Below are positions 1-7,745 of a stretch of DNA of 51,887 nucleotides, piece by piece (the first letter of the stretch is position 1; the number at the start of each line of letters is the position of its first letter). The notes under the pieces were generated by a model that worked only from the letters and a program-made list of their open reading frames with translations, did not search any database and was not told the origin of the DNA. The stretch is taken from the NCBI RefSeq assembly GCF_000170855.1, contig NZ_ABCQ01000030.1, positions 1 to 51,887 on the forward strand, read 5' to 3'. The position numbers and the translations under genes were made by a program. Origin of the DNA: Moritella sp. PE36. GTDB lineage: Bacteria; Pseudomonadota; Gammaproteobacteria; Enterobacterales; Moritellaceae.

Positions 1-281
1 AGCGCTTCACGTACAAAATACAGATCGAGTAAACCTTGAGTGGTGCACTGCACTACCCGTGAACCGACATTGGCTTTACGTTCAATTAGATGGCATTTTT
101 CTAATCTGTTTAGCGCTTCACGAAGGGTTGAACGACTGACTTGATATTGCTTTGCGAGTTCTGGCTCACTGATCTTACTGCCAGCAAGGATCTCACCTTC
201 AACAATGGCACGCTGCATTTGCTCAAAGACTTTATCGGCTGTAGTCACAGCGACTATTTTTGTTGGATCATCTAAAGGCAT
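1..281 (-). CDS. GntR-family transcriptional regulator (FadR/FCD type), N-terminal part
   Basis: The gene runs off the left edge; only the first 93 codons are present, starting at the ATG at 281. The visible protein is a winged-helix GntR domain: a lead-in (KVFEQMQRAIVEGEI), the recognition region (ELAKQYQVSRSTLREALNRL) and the start of the linker to the effector domain (GLLDLYFVREAL). The spacing after the wing fits the FadR subgroup, whose C-terminal FCD domain would lie outside the window. From memory the N-terminus resembles the GntR regulator beside the methylcitrate (prp) genes in marine gammaproteobacteria, but the target genes are not in view. A palindrome just upstream of its start suggests autoregulation. 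Confidence 0.85.
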   Translation of the reverse strand, partial: MPLDDPTKIVAVTTADKVFEQMQRAIVEGEILAGSKISEPELAKQYQVSRSTLREALNRLEKCHLIERKANVGSRVVQCTTQGLLDLYFVREA

Positions 282-284
282 AAG

Positions 285-296
285 ATTGTCGACAAT
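285..296. promoter_or_regulatory. Palindromic operator, probably for the adjacent GntR regulator
   Basis: ATTGTCGACAAT is a perfect 12-bp palindrome 3 bp upstream of the GntR start codon. A second copy matching at 9 of 12 positions (ATTGTCAACATC) lies at 333-344. The TTGTC/GACAA half-sites are the sort bound by FadR-type GntR proteins, so autoregulation is likely. Seen: the two sites. Inferred: the binding protein. Confidence 0.55.
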
Positions 297-525
297 GTTT
301 AAATTTAACTCAATACTATTATCTTTTTACAAATTGTCAACATCTTAGTAACCAAACTCTCTATTTAGAGCGGTAATTAAATCTATAATGTGAATGCCCA
401 ATTTAGTACGCTGCACGGTTATTGGCTAAACGGTAAATGTGCTTAATTTGGTGAACTGGACAGTGATTAGAGCTGGTCTATACTGAATATTGAGAAGCGT
501 TTTTTCTACCAATAAACCTTAATGG

Positions 526-630
526 TGAGGTGGATAAGCAACCGCGTCAGTTTCTGGGCTTGAAACGTGGCCAACGAGAAAGAAGCAGAACCCTGTAATA
601 GCTAATTCTCGACGCGCTTTTCACACCTCA
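526..630 (+). other. Possible structured element in the 282-818 intergenic region
   Basis: Nested complementary segments could form a three-way junction: TGAGGTG (526-532) with CACCTCA (624-630), CGCGTC (543-548) with GACGCG (611-616), hairpin GTTTC/GAAAC (550-554/562-566), and GAGAA/TTCTC (576-580/606-610). No riboswitch class was recognised. The stretch around 567-595 (GTGGCCAACGAGAAAGAAGC) also resembles, from memory, the 3' region of IS200/IS605 tnpB genes, so it may be an old insertion-sequence end. The rest of 282-818 holds the GntR operators and an inverted repeat before the transporter; no gene is visible in it. Confidence 0.3.
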
Positions 631-790
631 ACTACCTGCTATACGAATACATTTTACGATAAACTAATTTGCTATCCCGTTATTAATAACTATTCTATCG
701 TTATGGTTAAATACACTTTATATTGATATTTATCCGGTATTTATACCTGATACTTGCTAAACTTATCGATAACAAATAAATATACGATAT

Positions 791-806
791 AGAACAGGAC
801 TGTTCT
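791..806. promoter_or_regulatory. Inverted repeat just upstream of the BCCT gene
   Basis: AGAACAG-GA-CTGTTCT is a perfect 7-bp inverted repeat with a 2-bp centre, ending 4 bp before the Shine-Dalgarno GAGGA (811-815) of the BCCT gene. It could be an operator for a dimeric repressor or a small 5'-UTR hairpin. The binding factor is unknown. Confidence 0.35.
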
Positions 807-818
807 AACTGAGGATTA

Positions 819-2396
819 ATGAGTATTAATAAGGATAAATACAGTATTGATAATACTGATTATACTGTCGGACAAGATAACGTCCAAAAATGGGGGTTTG
901 ATGTACACAACCCAGTGTTTGGTATCAGTGCATCGTTAATTGGCCTATTCTTGGTCGCTATTTTATTAGTAGAACCGGAAACATCGAAATCATTCCTGGA
1001 CGGCATCAAATGGTGGATCATTGGGGCTTTTGACGGTCTGTTCATGTGGTCTGCAAATATCTTCGTTATTTTCTGCCTCGGGTTAATTGTCTCACCATAC
1101 GGTAAAATTCGTTTAGGTGGTGATGACGCTAAACCGGATTATAGCAGCATGTCGTGGATAGCGATGTTATTTGCTGCTGGCATGGGCATTGGCTTAATGT
1201 TCTGGGGGGTTGCAGAACCTGTGGCTTATTACACAGGTTGGTATGAGACGCCACTTAATGTGACCGCAAATACACCCGAAGCGGCAAAACTGGCATTAGG
1301 CGCGACTATGTTCCACTGGGGTTTACACCCATGGGCAATTTATGGTGTTGTTGCATTATCACTGGCTTTCTTTGCTTATAACAAAGGTCTGCCTCTTTCA
1401 ATGCGTTCTGTATTCTACCCTATCTTAGGCGATAGAACGTGGGGCTGGGCTGGTCATATCGTGGATATCCTAGCGGTATTAGCTACCTTGTTTGGTTTAG
1501 CGACATCACTCGGTTTAGGCGCACAACAAGCTGCGAGTGGTTTCCATCATATATTTGGTATTGAGAACGGGTTATTTTTACAAATAACGATCATCATAGT
1601 TGTTACCTTGCTAGCTGTTGTATCGGTAGTTCGTGGTATTGATGGTGGCGTAAAAGTAATTAGTAACATCAACATGCTACTTGCATTAGTACTGTTAATA
1701 TTCGTTATTTTAGTTACATTTGCCGTTTCAATGGGCACAGTACCAACGACTATTATGGGTTATGTTGAAAATATCATCCCATTAAGTAATCCAATTGGTC
1801 GTGAAGACGAAGCTTGGATGCACGGTTGGACTGTATTCTACTGGGCATGGTGGATCTCATGGTCACCATTCGTTGGTATGTTCATTGCCCGTATTTCACG
1901 TGGCCGTACAATTCGTGAATTCATCACTGCTGTACTACTTGTTCCGACTGGTGTGACAGTATTATGGATGTCTGTATTTGGTGGCGTAGCCATCGATCAA
2001 GTAGCGAATAACGTGGGTACTTTAGGTAGTGAAGGCTTAACGGATGTACCTTTAGCTATGTTCCAAATGTTTGATTCTTTACCTATGGGCGAAGTGTTAT
2101 CAATGCTGGCAATCATACTGGTATTAGTATTTTTCATTACCTCGTCTGATTCAGGTTCATTAGTTATCGACAGCATTACTGCTGGTGGTAAAGTTGATGC
2201 GCCAATACCACAACGTGTGTTCTGGGCATTAATTGAAGGTGCGATTGCTGCTGCGCTACTTTGGGTTGGCGGCACGCAAGCAATTGAAGCATTACAAGCT
2301 GGTGCGATTTCAACCGCACTACCTTTCACTATTATCTTGTTAGTGATGTGTGTGAGCTTGATAATGGGTTTGAGAACAGAACAGTATAATCGCTAA
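819..2396 (+). CDS. BCCT-family betaine/carnitine/choline-type transporter
   Basis: This 525-residue polytopic inner-membrane protein probably imports a trimethylammonium or sulfonium osmolyte such as glycine betaine, using an ion gradient. It has the BCCT hallmarks: GMGIGLMFWGVAEP near residue 125, like the glycine motif of betaine carriers such as BetP, and the Trp-rich betaine box WAWWISWSPFVGMFIAR near residue 345. About 12 hydrophobic segments are present and the length is normal. It lacks the long regulatory C-terminal tail of BetT- or BetP-type carriers. The ATG has a good Shine-Dalgarno (GAGGA, 811-815). It is monocistronic: a hairpin terminator follows and the upstream gene is divergent. 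Substrate cannot be fixed from sequence alone. Confidence 0.92.
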   Translation: MSINKDKYSIDNTDYTVGQDNVQKWGFDVHNPVFGISASLIGLFLVAILLVEPETSKSFLDGIKWWIIGAFDGLFMWSANIFVIFCLGLIVSPYGKIRLGGDDAKPDYSSMSWIAMLFAAGMGIGLMFWGVAEPVAYYTGWYETPLNVTANTPEAAKLALGATMFHWGLHPWAIYGVVALSLAFFAYNKGLPLSMRSVFYPILGDRTWGWAGHIVDILAVLATLFGLATSLGLGAQQAASGFHHIFGIENGLFLQITIIIVVTLLAVVSVVRGIDGGVKVISNINMLLALVLLIFVILVTFAVSMGTVPTTIMGYVENIIPLSNPIGREDEAWMHGWTVFYWAWWISWSPFVGMFIARISRGRTIREFITAVLLVPTGVTVLWMSVFGGVAIDQVANNVGTLGSEGLTDVPLAMFQMFDSLPMGEVLSMLAIILVLVFFITSSDSGSLVIDSITAGGKVDAPIPQRVFWALIEGAIAAALLWVGGTQAIEALQAGAISTALPFTIILLVMCVSLIMGLRTEQYNR

Positions 2397-2444
2397 GCAA
2401 GCTCAAACCTCCAAATGATATATTAACCTCGGGTTAAAAATAAA

Positions 2445-2468
2445 AGCTGTCAGTATTTACTGGCAGCT
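2445..2468 (+). terminator. Terminator after the BCCT gene
   Basis: An 11-bp stem with one G-T pair: AGCTGTCAGTA (2445-2455) against TACTGGCAGCT (2458-2468), about 50 bp past the stop codon. The innermost pairs must open to make a loop, and the following T-run is weak, so termination may be partial. Confidence 0.6.
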
Positions 2469-2548
2469 ATTCTCCTCTCAATTATTTATCGTCTCAATTA
2501 TAGTACGCCCAATTGACAACCCTCTCAAAGTAATGTCATAATTTTCCC

Positions 2549-2926
2549 ATGCATTTTTTAAAACAGCCGTTATGTCATCTTGTACTGGTTTTCATTCTTC
2601 TTCTGAGTGAGGCTTCTGCTGGCGTAAATTTTAATTTTGATACAGGCGCCGCCTTTAAAAATGATATGAATGTATCAACAGCTATTACCGAAATGGACAC
2701 AGATTGCATTCAGTGTTTAACAGTTTCAGACATGACTTGTAATAACAGTGCCGGTGCGACTTGTGACAGCACGACTTGCTCCTCAGGCCAATGTAACAAC
2801 CTAATTGGCAACCCTATATTCCAAACTAATAACACCTTATCCGAGAATCCCCCTATATTCCAACCTCTTACTTATCAAAATTATTATTTAAATCTTATTC
2901 CACGTCCTCCTAGTCTCTCAATTTAA
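2549..2926 (+). CDS. Small exported Cys-rich protein of unknown function
   Basis: A 125-residue protein with a clear signal peptide (hydrophobic segment to about residue 24, likely cleavage after ASA). The mature part has six cysteines within about 35 residues (CIQC, then four single Cys), mixed with Ser, Thr and Asn, and a Pro-rich C-terminus. The Cys pattern suggests disulfides or metal binding in the periplasm, but no family was recognised. No good Shine-Dalgarno precedes the ATG, which weakens the call. It lies upstream of, but about 170 bp from, the DUF411 cluster on the same strand. Confidence 0.5.
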   Translation: MHFLKQPLCHLVLVFILLLSEASAGVNFNFDTGAAFKNDMNVSTAITEMDTDCIQCLTVSDMTCNNSAGATCDSTTCSSGQCNNLIGNPIFQTNNTLSENPPIFQPLTYQNYYLNLIPRPPSLSI

Positions 2927-3094
2927 GCGCTAAATATTGCAAGTGTAATTGATGCAATGGGCCTATATCTGGTCATGCATTATCACGCACACCTAAATTC
3001 GCCTATGCAACGCATCGCGCTCTCCTATGACATATTTAAATACTGATGCGTATAGCGCATACAGATTCATAACGATTAAATTGAGATAATTAAA

Positions 3095-3559
3095 ATGACA
3101 ATATCAAATACAAATAAAATAATAATCCTATCTATCACTCTACTTATCACGGGGTTGCTAAGCTTTACATCAAAAGCAGAAAGCGTAATCAAAGCAACAA
3201 TGTACAAACCTCTGCAATGCGGTTGCTGTGATGATTATGCCGCTTACTTAGAAAAAAATGGCTTTGAGGTGGAGATAAAATCAATGCGTTCACTTGCTCA
3301 AACCAAACGAACAGCAGGTGTTCCGCAAGGCTATGAAGGCTGTCATACCCTCTTTGTGGATAACTATGTCGTAGACGGATTGGTACCTGTAAATACCATT
3401 AATAAGTTACTTAATGAACGTCCAGAGATCACTGGTATTACACTACCAGGGATGCCTTGGGGTGCGCCAGGAATGGATAGTCGCCCTAAAAGCGCACCAT
3501 TAATTAGCTACGGGTTCCAAAAAGGCTCATCCGATACTTTTGTTTACGCGAAAGACTAA
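3095..3559 (+). CDS. DUF411 domain protein, periplasmic, likely metal-related
   Basis: A 154-residue exported protein: signal peptide to about residue 28 (SKA cleavage), then a DUF411 domain. Diagnostic features are the CGCCDDY motif following a beta strand (near residues 42-48), the second conserved cysteine in GYEGCHT, and the C-terminal GMPWGAPGM signature. The fold is thioredoxin-like in appearance. Members often sit beside copper-handling genes, but no biochemical role is established to my knowledge. It starts a three-gene run with the propeller protein (54-bp gap) and the cytochrome c. Cys and Met residues make a copper or redox role plausible. Confidence 0.85.
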   Translation: MTISNTNKIIILSITLLITGLLSFTSKAESVIKATMYKPLQCGCCDDYAAYLEKNGFEVEIKSMRSLAQTKRTAGVPQGYEGCHTLFVDNYVVDGLVPVNTINKLLNERPEITGITLPGMPWGAPGMDSRPKSAPLISYGFQKGSSDTFVYAKD

Positions 3560-3613
3560 ATCATTCATGTCATACGCTTATCATCAAAAGTAATAATTTA
3601 GGAGTCTATAATT

Positions 3614-4477
3614 ATGTCAGCACTTATATTTAACTTGTTACGCAAAAGCACCCACTATTTGGTGTTTATATTGTTCGCCAGTACAAGTATGGCGACAACA
3701 GCTGAGACATTATCAAAACAAGGTGTTGTAGCGATTACGAGCAGTTCAAGTAATACCTTGATTGTGGCCTACCCTCGGGCTTTGTATCAGCTCAATACAA
3801 GCAACAATAGTTGGTTGCCAATTACATTACCGGACCCTGCTATCGTACTAACAGGAGCGGCGGTAAATAAATCAAACGGTGTTATTTTTATCGCCACTCA
3901 GCATCAGGGAATACTCTCTAGTCAGGATAAAGGTAAAAACTGGATCGCCCGTAATAATGGACTTGCCGGCAGCACAACGACGGCATTAACCCAGCATGCA
4001 CAACAAGCTGAGACTTTATATTCAATTGTTCCTGAACAAGGGATTTATCGTACTGAAGATGCAGGCGAAAACTGGCTATTAATGGATGCAGGTCCAATCG
4101 ATATGGGCAGTACCATTATCCATTCAGATATGCCAGACAGCATGCAAACAGGCTGGGTTTTTACAGCAACCAACAACGGAGTCAGTCGTTCAATGGATTG
4201 CTTCTGCCTCTGGAGCCAAGCTGGAGAGTTACAAGGAGAAATAACCGCCCTAAGTTATGCTCCTCAACAGCCTAAGCATATCTATGCAGCGTCTGGCAAT
4301 AGCCTCTATTTAACCAAAGACGGAGGCCAAAACTGGGCAGTAATCAGTGAGCTTAAATCAACCATCAGCACTTTGCATATTACAGCATCAGGTGTTATTT
4401 ATGCGGGCACCCAAGATGGTCATATTATTAAAAGTGTCGACAATGCACAAAGCTGGGAATCTATTGATGTCAGATAA
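3614..4477 (+). CDS. Exported BNR/YCF48-type beta-propeller protein
   Basis: A 287-residue protein with an N-terminal signal peptide and repeated Asp-box-like motifs (SQDKGKNWI, TEDAGENWL, TKDGGQNWA, SVDNAQSWE), each closing a strand set as in sialidase/BNR or YCF48 propellers. Four to five such blades are visible, and one contains an unusual CFCLWS segment. It resembles the glycosyl-hydrolase-like BNR proteins found next to metal-resistance genes; catalytic activity is doubtful because only the structural Asp boxes are seen. AGGAG lies about 8 bp before the ATG. The next gene overlaps its end by 11 bp, so the two are translationally coupled. Confidence 0.8.
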   Translation: MSALIFNLLRKSTHYLVFILFASTSMATTAETLSKQGVVAITSSSSNTLIVAYPRALYQLNTSNNSWLPITLPDPAIVLTGAAVNKSNGVIFIATQHQGILSSQDKGKNWIARNNGLAGSTTTALTQHAQQAETLYSIVPEQGIYRTEDAGENWLLMDAGPIDMGSTIIHSDMPDSMQTGWVFTATNNGVSRSMDCFCLWSQAGELQGEITALSYAPQQPKHIYAASGNSLYLTKDGGQNWAVISELKSTISTLHITASGVIYAGTQDGHIIKSVDNAQSWESIDVR

Positions 4478-4892
4478 AGCACTGATTTTAATGCTATTTA
4501 CGCTGATTAGTACTGCAACGCCAAACAGCTATGCAGCACCACATAGTTTACCCGATAGTCTGGGTTTACAAGTATACCAACAAAATTGCAGTGTCTGCCA
4601 TGGTCAAAATGCTGAAGGGGCTGAAAATTGGAAAATACAAAATGGATATGGAGAGCTACCAGCCCCACCACACAATGAGGAGGGTCATACGTGGCGGCAT
4701 AGCGACAACATGCTGCAACGTATGATAAAACAAGGCTGGCGAGATCCATTTAATAAAACCAAACGCCTTACCATGCCTGCTTTTGAGAATGCATTAAATC
4801 CAAAAGAAATTGATGCGGTAATTGCTTATATGAAAACTTTTTGGAGCCCAGTTCAGGTTGACTATCAAAAAAAGGAAAACCTAAGACGTTAG
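4467..4892 (+). CDS. Small periplasmic class I cytochrome c
   Basis: The 141-residue reading from the ATG at 4467 starts with a signal peptide (MSDKALILMLFTLIS...SYAA); an earlier in-frame start at 4347 would add 40 residues read out of frame from the propeller gene and is unlikely. The mature protein has one haem-binding CSVCH motif and a later MPAF that can supply the Met axial ligand, followed by a C-terminal helix (AVIAYMKTFW). It overlaps the propeller gene by 11 bp. It probably passes electrons for whatever redox reaction the DUF411/propeller pair supports. Confidence 0.88.
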   Translation: MSDKALILMLFTLISTATPNSYAAPHSLPDSLGLQVYQQNCSVCHGQNAEGAENWKIQNGYGELPAPPHNEEGHTWRHSDNMLQRMIKQGWRDPFNKTKRLTMPAFENALNPKEIDAVIAYMKTFWSPVQVDYQKKENLRR

Positions 4893-4960
4893 GAGAATAT
4901 CCTGTCCATAATGCTATGCATCACTCGCTTGCGATGCACAGTAAATAATGGTCTGTGCAC

Positions 4961-4991
4961 ATTGGTGTTGTTTGTATCAAATAACACCAAT
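4961..4991. terminator. Hairpin between the cytochrome c and lipoprotein genes
   Basis: A 13-bp stem with one G-T pair: 4961-4973 (ATTGGTGTTGTTT) against 4979-4991 (AAATAACACCAAT). It lies between two convergent genes, so it may terminate both. No strong T-run follows on either strand. A further weak stem (TGCACAG/CTGTGCA, 4935-4941/4953-4959) precedes it. Confidence 0.5.
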
Positions 4992-5022
4992 GATACCTAC
5001 CGAATAAAATCCGGTCGCAATA

Positions 5023-5577
5023 TTATTGTACTAAATGAACTTCATTTGCTTCAATGTTTAATTCTGCAAGCTTATTAAGTAGGGCTTCTATATTTTTCTT
5101 ACCTGAACCTTCATTGGCCATTTGTAGGCGCGCAACACCAGAGAATGCATCACCAAAAGTAGCTGTATGTGGGGCCACCACAACTTCATCAAGTACCACT
5201 TTACCGCTTAACGTATCTGTCAGCGTATAGTTAACTTTTGTCGTGACTGTCATATCAAGGCCAAACAATGGCTGTTCAACATCCACTATTTTAGCTGATA
5301 GTTGATATTTCCCCTTTTCAGAGAAAAGTCCTTGCTCCAATAGGCTCTCTTTAATTGCATCAGAGAACGCAACATCACTAATTTCTGACGTCCAAGCAGC
5401 ATTTGTATCTTCACCACCCGAAACTGACGACAAGGCCAAGTTATTTTGTACTGCAGCTGGATATACTTTTTGTTCGCCTTGATACACCATATTCTCAACC
5501 TGCGCACCCGACGCACAACCAACTAAGTATAAACACGTTGCAATTACCAATGTCTTTTTAACTACGTTCATTTTCAT
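5023..5577 (-). CDS. Lipoprotein of unknown function
   Basis: A 184-residue protein with a type II signal and lipobox LVGC (Cys about residue 21), so it should be lipid-anchored, probably in the outer membrane. The rest alternates beta-strand-like segments (YQLSAKIVDVEQPLFG, TTKVNYTLTDTLSGKVVLDE) and ends in a helix. It resembles widespread gammaproteobacterial lipoproteins of about 180 residues with no assigned function. It is transcribed alone, convergent with the cytochrome c gene and divergent from the thiamine operon. Confidence 0.75.
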   Translation of the reverse strand: MKMNVVKKTLVIATCLYLVGCASGAQVENMVYQGEQKVYPAAVQNNLALSSVSGGEDTNAAWTSEISDVAFSDAIKESLLEQGLFSEKGKYQLSAKIVDVEQPLFGLDMTVTTKVNYTLTDTLSGKVVLDEVVVAPHTATFGDAFSGVARLQMANEGSGKKNIEALLNKLAELNIEANEVHLVQ

Positions 5578-5861
5578 TCCTTTGTTTTTATAATAATCAA
5601 GAGTCGTATCTATAATTTATTTAACGCTTGCAATCCGCAAAAGATAAAATACATTATCATATTGATTTTATTTATATTAATTATTATAGCAAGCATGGCG
5701 ACCACTCCTTTATGGGTAACTGTGACAGCGCCGACAAATAATAATCTATTAATCAAAAACAACATGAACCATTATGAAAGACACTAGAATTCGAACAATC
5801 ATAACAATGGCTTAATTGTTTGATTGCGATTTCAACAAAACTTGTTACTATTGCAGCTTAT

Positions 5862-5949
5862 ATAGTCGGGGGGCCTAATAGGCTGAGATCGCACATTAAT
5901 TGCGAGACCCGTTGAACCTGATTCAGTTAACACTGACGTAGGGAACTAT
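5862..5949 (+). promoter_or_regulatory. TPP riboswitch (THI element)
   Basis: The conserved aptamer parts appear in order: GGGGGGCC, then GGCTGAGATC, a variable P3 stem (TCGCA/TGCGA), ACCCGTTGAACCTGAT, and the 3' GACGTAGGGAACTAT closing the outer stem with ATAGT. It lies about 85 bp upstream of thiD in the same orientation. TPP binding should lower expression of the thiD-tenA operon; whether control is by termination or by blocking translation was not determined. Confidence 0.96.
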
Positions 5950-6034
5950 CAGTCTTGCTTCTCATGATTTGACCTTCTACGTCTCTCAATCTTTGGCTTG
6001 ATAAAGTTCCTATACGTCTGTACTAGGGATATTT

Positions 6035-6934
6035 ATGCTAAAGGTCACACCCACTGACGTTTTATCAAAACACAGTATTTCAAAAAATGGCACATCAACA
6101 CCAGCTTCATTAAAACAAAGCCCATCAATACCTATCGTATTAACGATCGCAGGTTCTGATAGTGGTGGCGGTGCAGGTATTCAAGCTGATATCAAAGCCA
6201 TATCGGCAACCGGTAGTTACGCTTGTACTGTCATAACAGCCATTACCGCACAGAATACCCTTGGCGTGTCCGCTATTTTCCCCATTCCACTGGAACATGT
6301 TGAAAAGCAACTTGATGCCGTATTTAGCGATTTAAACATCGTTGCCGTTAAAGTTGGGATGCTGGCAGACTGCGATATTATCAAAGTCGTTGCCGCTAAA
6401 ATAAAACAATATAAGCCCGCCTTTTTAGTTGTTGACCCGGTTATGGTCGCCACTAGCGGCGATTTATTGCTAAAAGAATCTGCGATCAGTACGCTTAAAT
6501 CAGAACTGCTACCATTAGCCGATTTGATCACCCCGAACCTACCTGAAGGCGCAGCTTTAACTGGCTGTAATGTACCTCGCAATGAAGATGAGATGGGTGA
6601 CATGATCAGCGAATTACGTCAACTTCGCGTCAATGCGGTATTATTAAAAGGCGGTCATTTAGAACAAGATGACAACAGTAATGACCTGCTAATCTTCCAA
6701 GACCATTTTCAACTGTTAACAGCAAAACGCATCCATACCCAAAATACCCATGGCACTGGCTGCACCCTGTCTTCTGCCATCGCATCCTATTTAGCTCAAG
6801 GCCATGATCTGCTACAAGCGGTTAAATTGGGTAAACAATACATATCCAATGCTATTGCCCATGCTGACGAATTAGATATAGGTAGCGGCCATGGTCCAGT
6901 AAATCACTTCTTTGCTGGCCATGCCGATGTCTAG
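6035..6934 (+). CDS. thiD: Hydroxymethylpyrimidine / phosphomethylpyrimidine kinase
   Basis: ThiD phosphorylates HMP and HMP-P to HMP-PP, the pyrimidine half of thiamine. The 299 residues contain the ribokinase-like signature: the N-terminal AGSDSGGGAGIQADIKA motif, the VKVGML and VDPVM segments, and the C-terminal anion-hole and catalytic motif HGTGCTLSSAIASYL. About 33 residues precede the usual start of the family, rich in Ser, Thr and Lys, without an obvious function. The ATG follows a Shine-Dalgarno-like AGGGAT. It is the first gene of a TPP-riboswitch operon with an HMP-type ABC importer and tenA, which points to pyrimidine salvage. Confidence 0.95.
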   Translation: MLKVTPTDVLSKHSISKNGTSTPASLKQSPSIPIVLTIAGSDSGGGAGIQADIKAISATGSYACTVITAITAQNTLGVSAIFPIPLEHVEKQLDAVFSDLNIVAVKVGMLADCDIIKVVAAKIKQYKPAFLVVDPVMVATSGDLLLKESAISTLKSELLPLADLITPNLPEGAALTGCNVPRNEDEMGDMISELRQLRVNAVLLKGGHLEQDDNSNDLLIFQDHFQLLTAKRIHTQNTHGTGCTLSSAIASYLAQGHDLLQAVKLGKQYISNAIAHADELDIGSGHGPVNHFFAGHADV

Positions 6935-7745
6935 CTCATCACAAGTAATGTTAGAACCTGAAGACAGCAAAAATAGCCTTACCGTAAACATGACAATTAC
7001 CAACGGTTATTTACGTTATAACGACAGTATTGACCCCGTATTAAGCAACCTTAATATGGCGATGCCGGCTGGACAATGGACCTGTATTTTAGGTCGTAGC
7101 GGCTGTGGTAAAACCTCAATGCTACGTTATCTTGCGGGCTTATTAGATCAGCAAGTGACGTGGTCAGGTGCACTGTCAATTAGCGCTAATAATCGAGAAC
7201 TACCTGATTTAAGTAATCAAATTGCTTACATGGCACAGCAAGACTTACTACTGCCTTGGTTATCCGTGCTCGATAATGTCACGTTAAGCAGTAAATTCGG
7301 CGCCGAAACGTCTAAGTCCGGCCAAGATAAAGCGCTGATCCTGCTCGCTAAAGTTGGACTTGCAGATAACGCCCATCGTTTTCCGCAACAACTGTCTGGC
7401 GGTATGCGTCAACGTGTCGCTCTGGCAAGAACATTAATGCAAGACAAACCGGTGGTATTAATGGATGAACCCTTTTCAGCCTTGGACGCCGTCACCCGTT
7501 ATCGATTACAAGATCTCGCCTGTGAATTGCTAAAGGATAAAACCGTGGTATTAATTACCCACGAACCGCAAGAAGCGATCCGCCTCGCCGATCATATCTA
7601 TATTATGCAAGGCAACCCTGCTGGCGCAGAACGTTTGCAAGTACCGTCAACAGCGACACCGCGTCCATTCGATGCTGAATGTGCACAGTTACAGCAACAA
7701 ATCATGACTTGTTTAGCACAGGAATATGGAGCTGAACATGAATAA
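6921..7745 (+). CDS. thiZ: ABC transporter ATPase of the HMP-precursor importer (ThiZ)
   Basis: ATPase of the ThiXYZ importer for a thiamine pyrimidine precursor. Walker A is GRSGCGKTS, the Q-loop lies at MAQQDLLLPWL, the signature motif is LSGGMRQRVALARTL, Walker B is VVLMDEPFSALD, and the switch His is in ITHEPQEA. It resembles the ATPases of taurine and nitrate-type importers. The start is uncertain: ATGs at 6921, 6927, 6948 and 6990 are all in frame, and a TTG lies at 6912; the first two overlap the end of thiD, which suggests coupling. The permease gene starts within its last codons. Confidence 0.9.
   Translation: MPMSSSSQVMLEPEDSKNSLTVNMTITNGYLRYNDSIDPVLSNLNMAMPAGQWTCILGRSGCGKTSMLRYLAGLLDQQVTWSGALSISANNRELPDLSNQIAYMAQQDLLLPWLSVLDNVTLSSKFGAETSKSGQDKALILLAKVGLADNAHRFPQQLSGGMRQRVALARTLMQDKPVVLMDEPFSALDAVTRYRLQDLACELLKDKTVVLITHEPQEAIRLADHIYIMQGNPAGAERLQVPSTATPRPFDAECAQLQQQIMTCLAQEYGAEHE

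Noticed and set aside
791-806. LexA (SOS) box before the BCCT gene
   Set aside because: The arms read AGAACAG/CTGTTCT with a 2-bp centre; a LexA site needs CTGT and ACAG about 8 bp apart in the opposite order.
4347-4466. A longer start for the cytochrome c gene
   Set aside because: These 40 codons lie in a second frame of the propeller gene and do not resemble an export signal; the ATG at 4467 begins a clean signal peptide.
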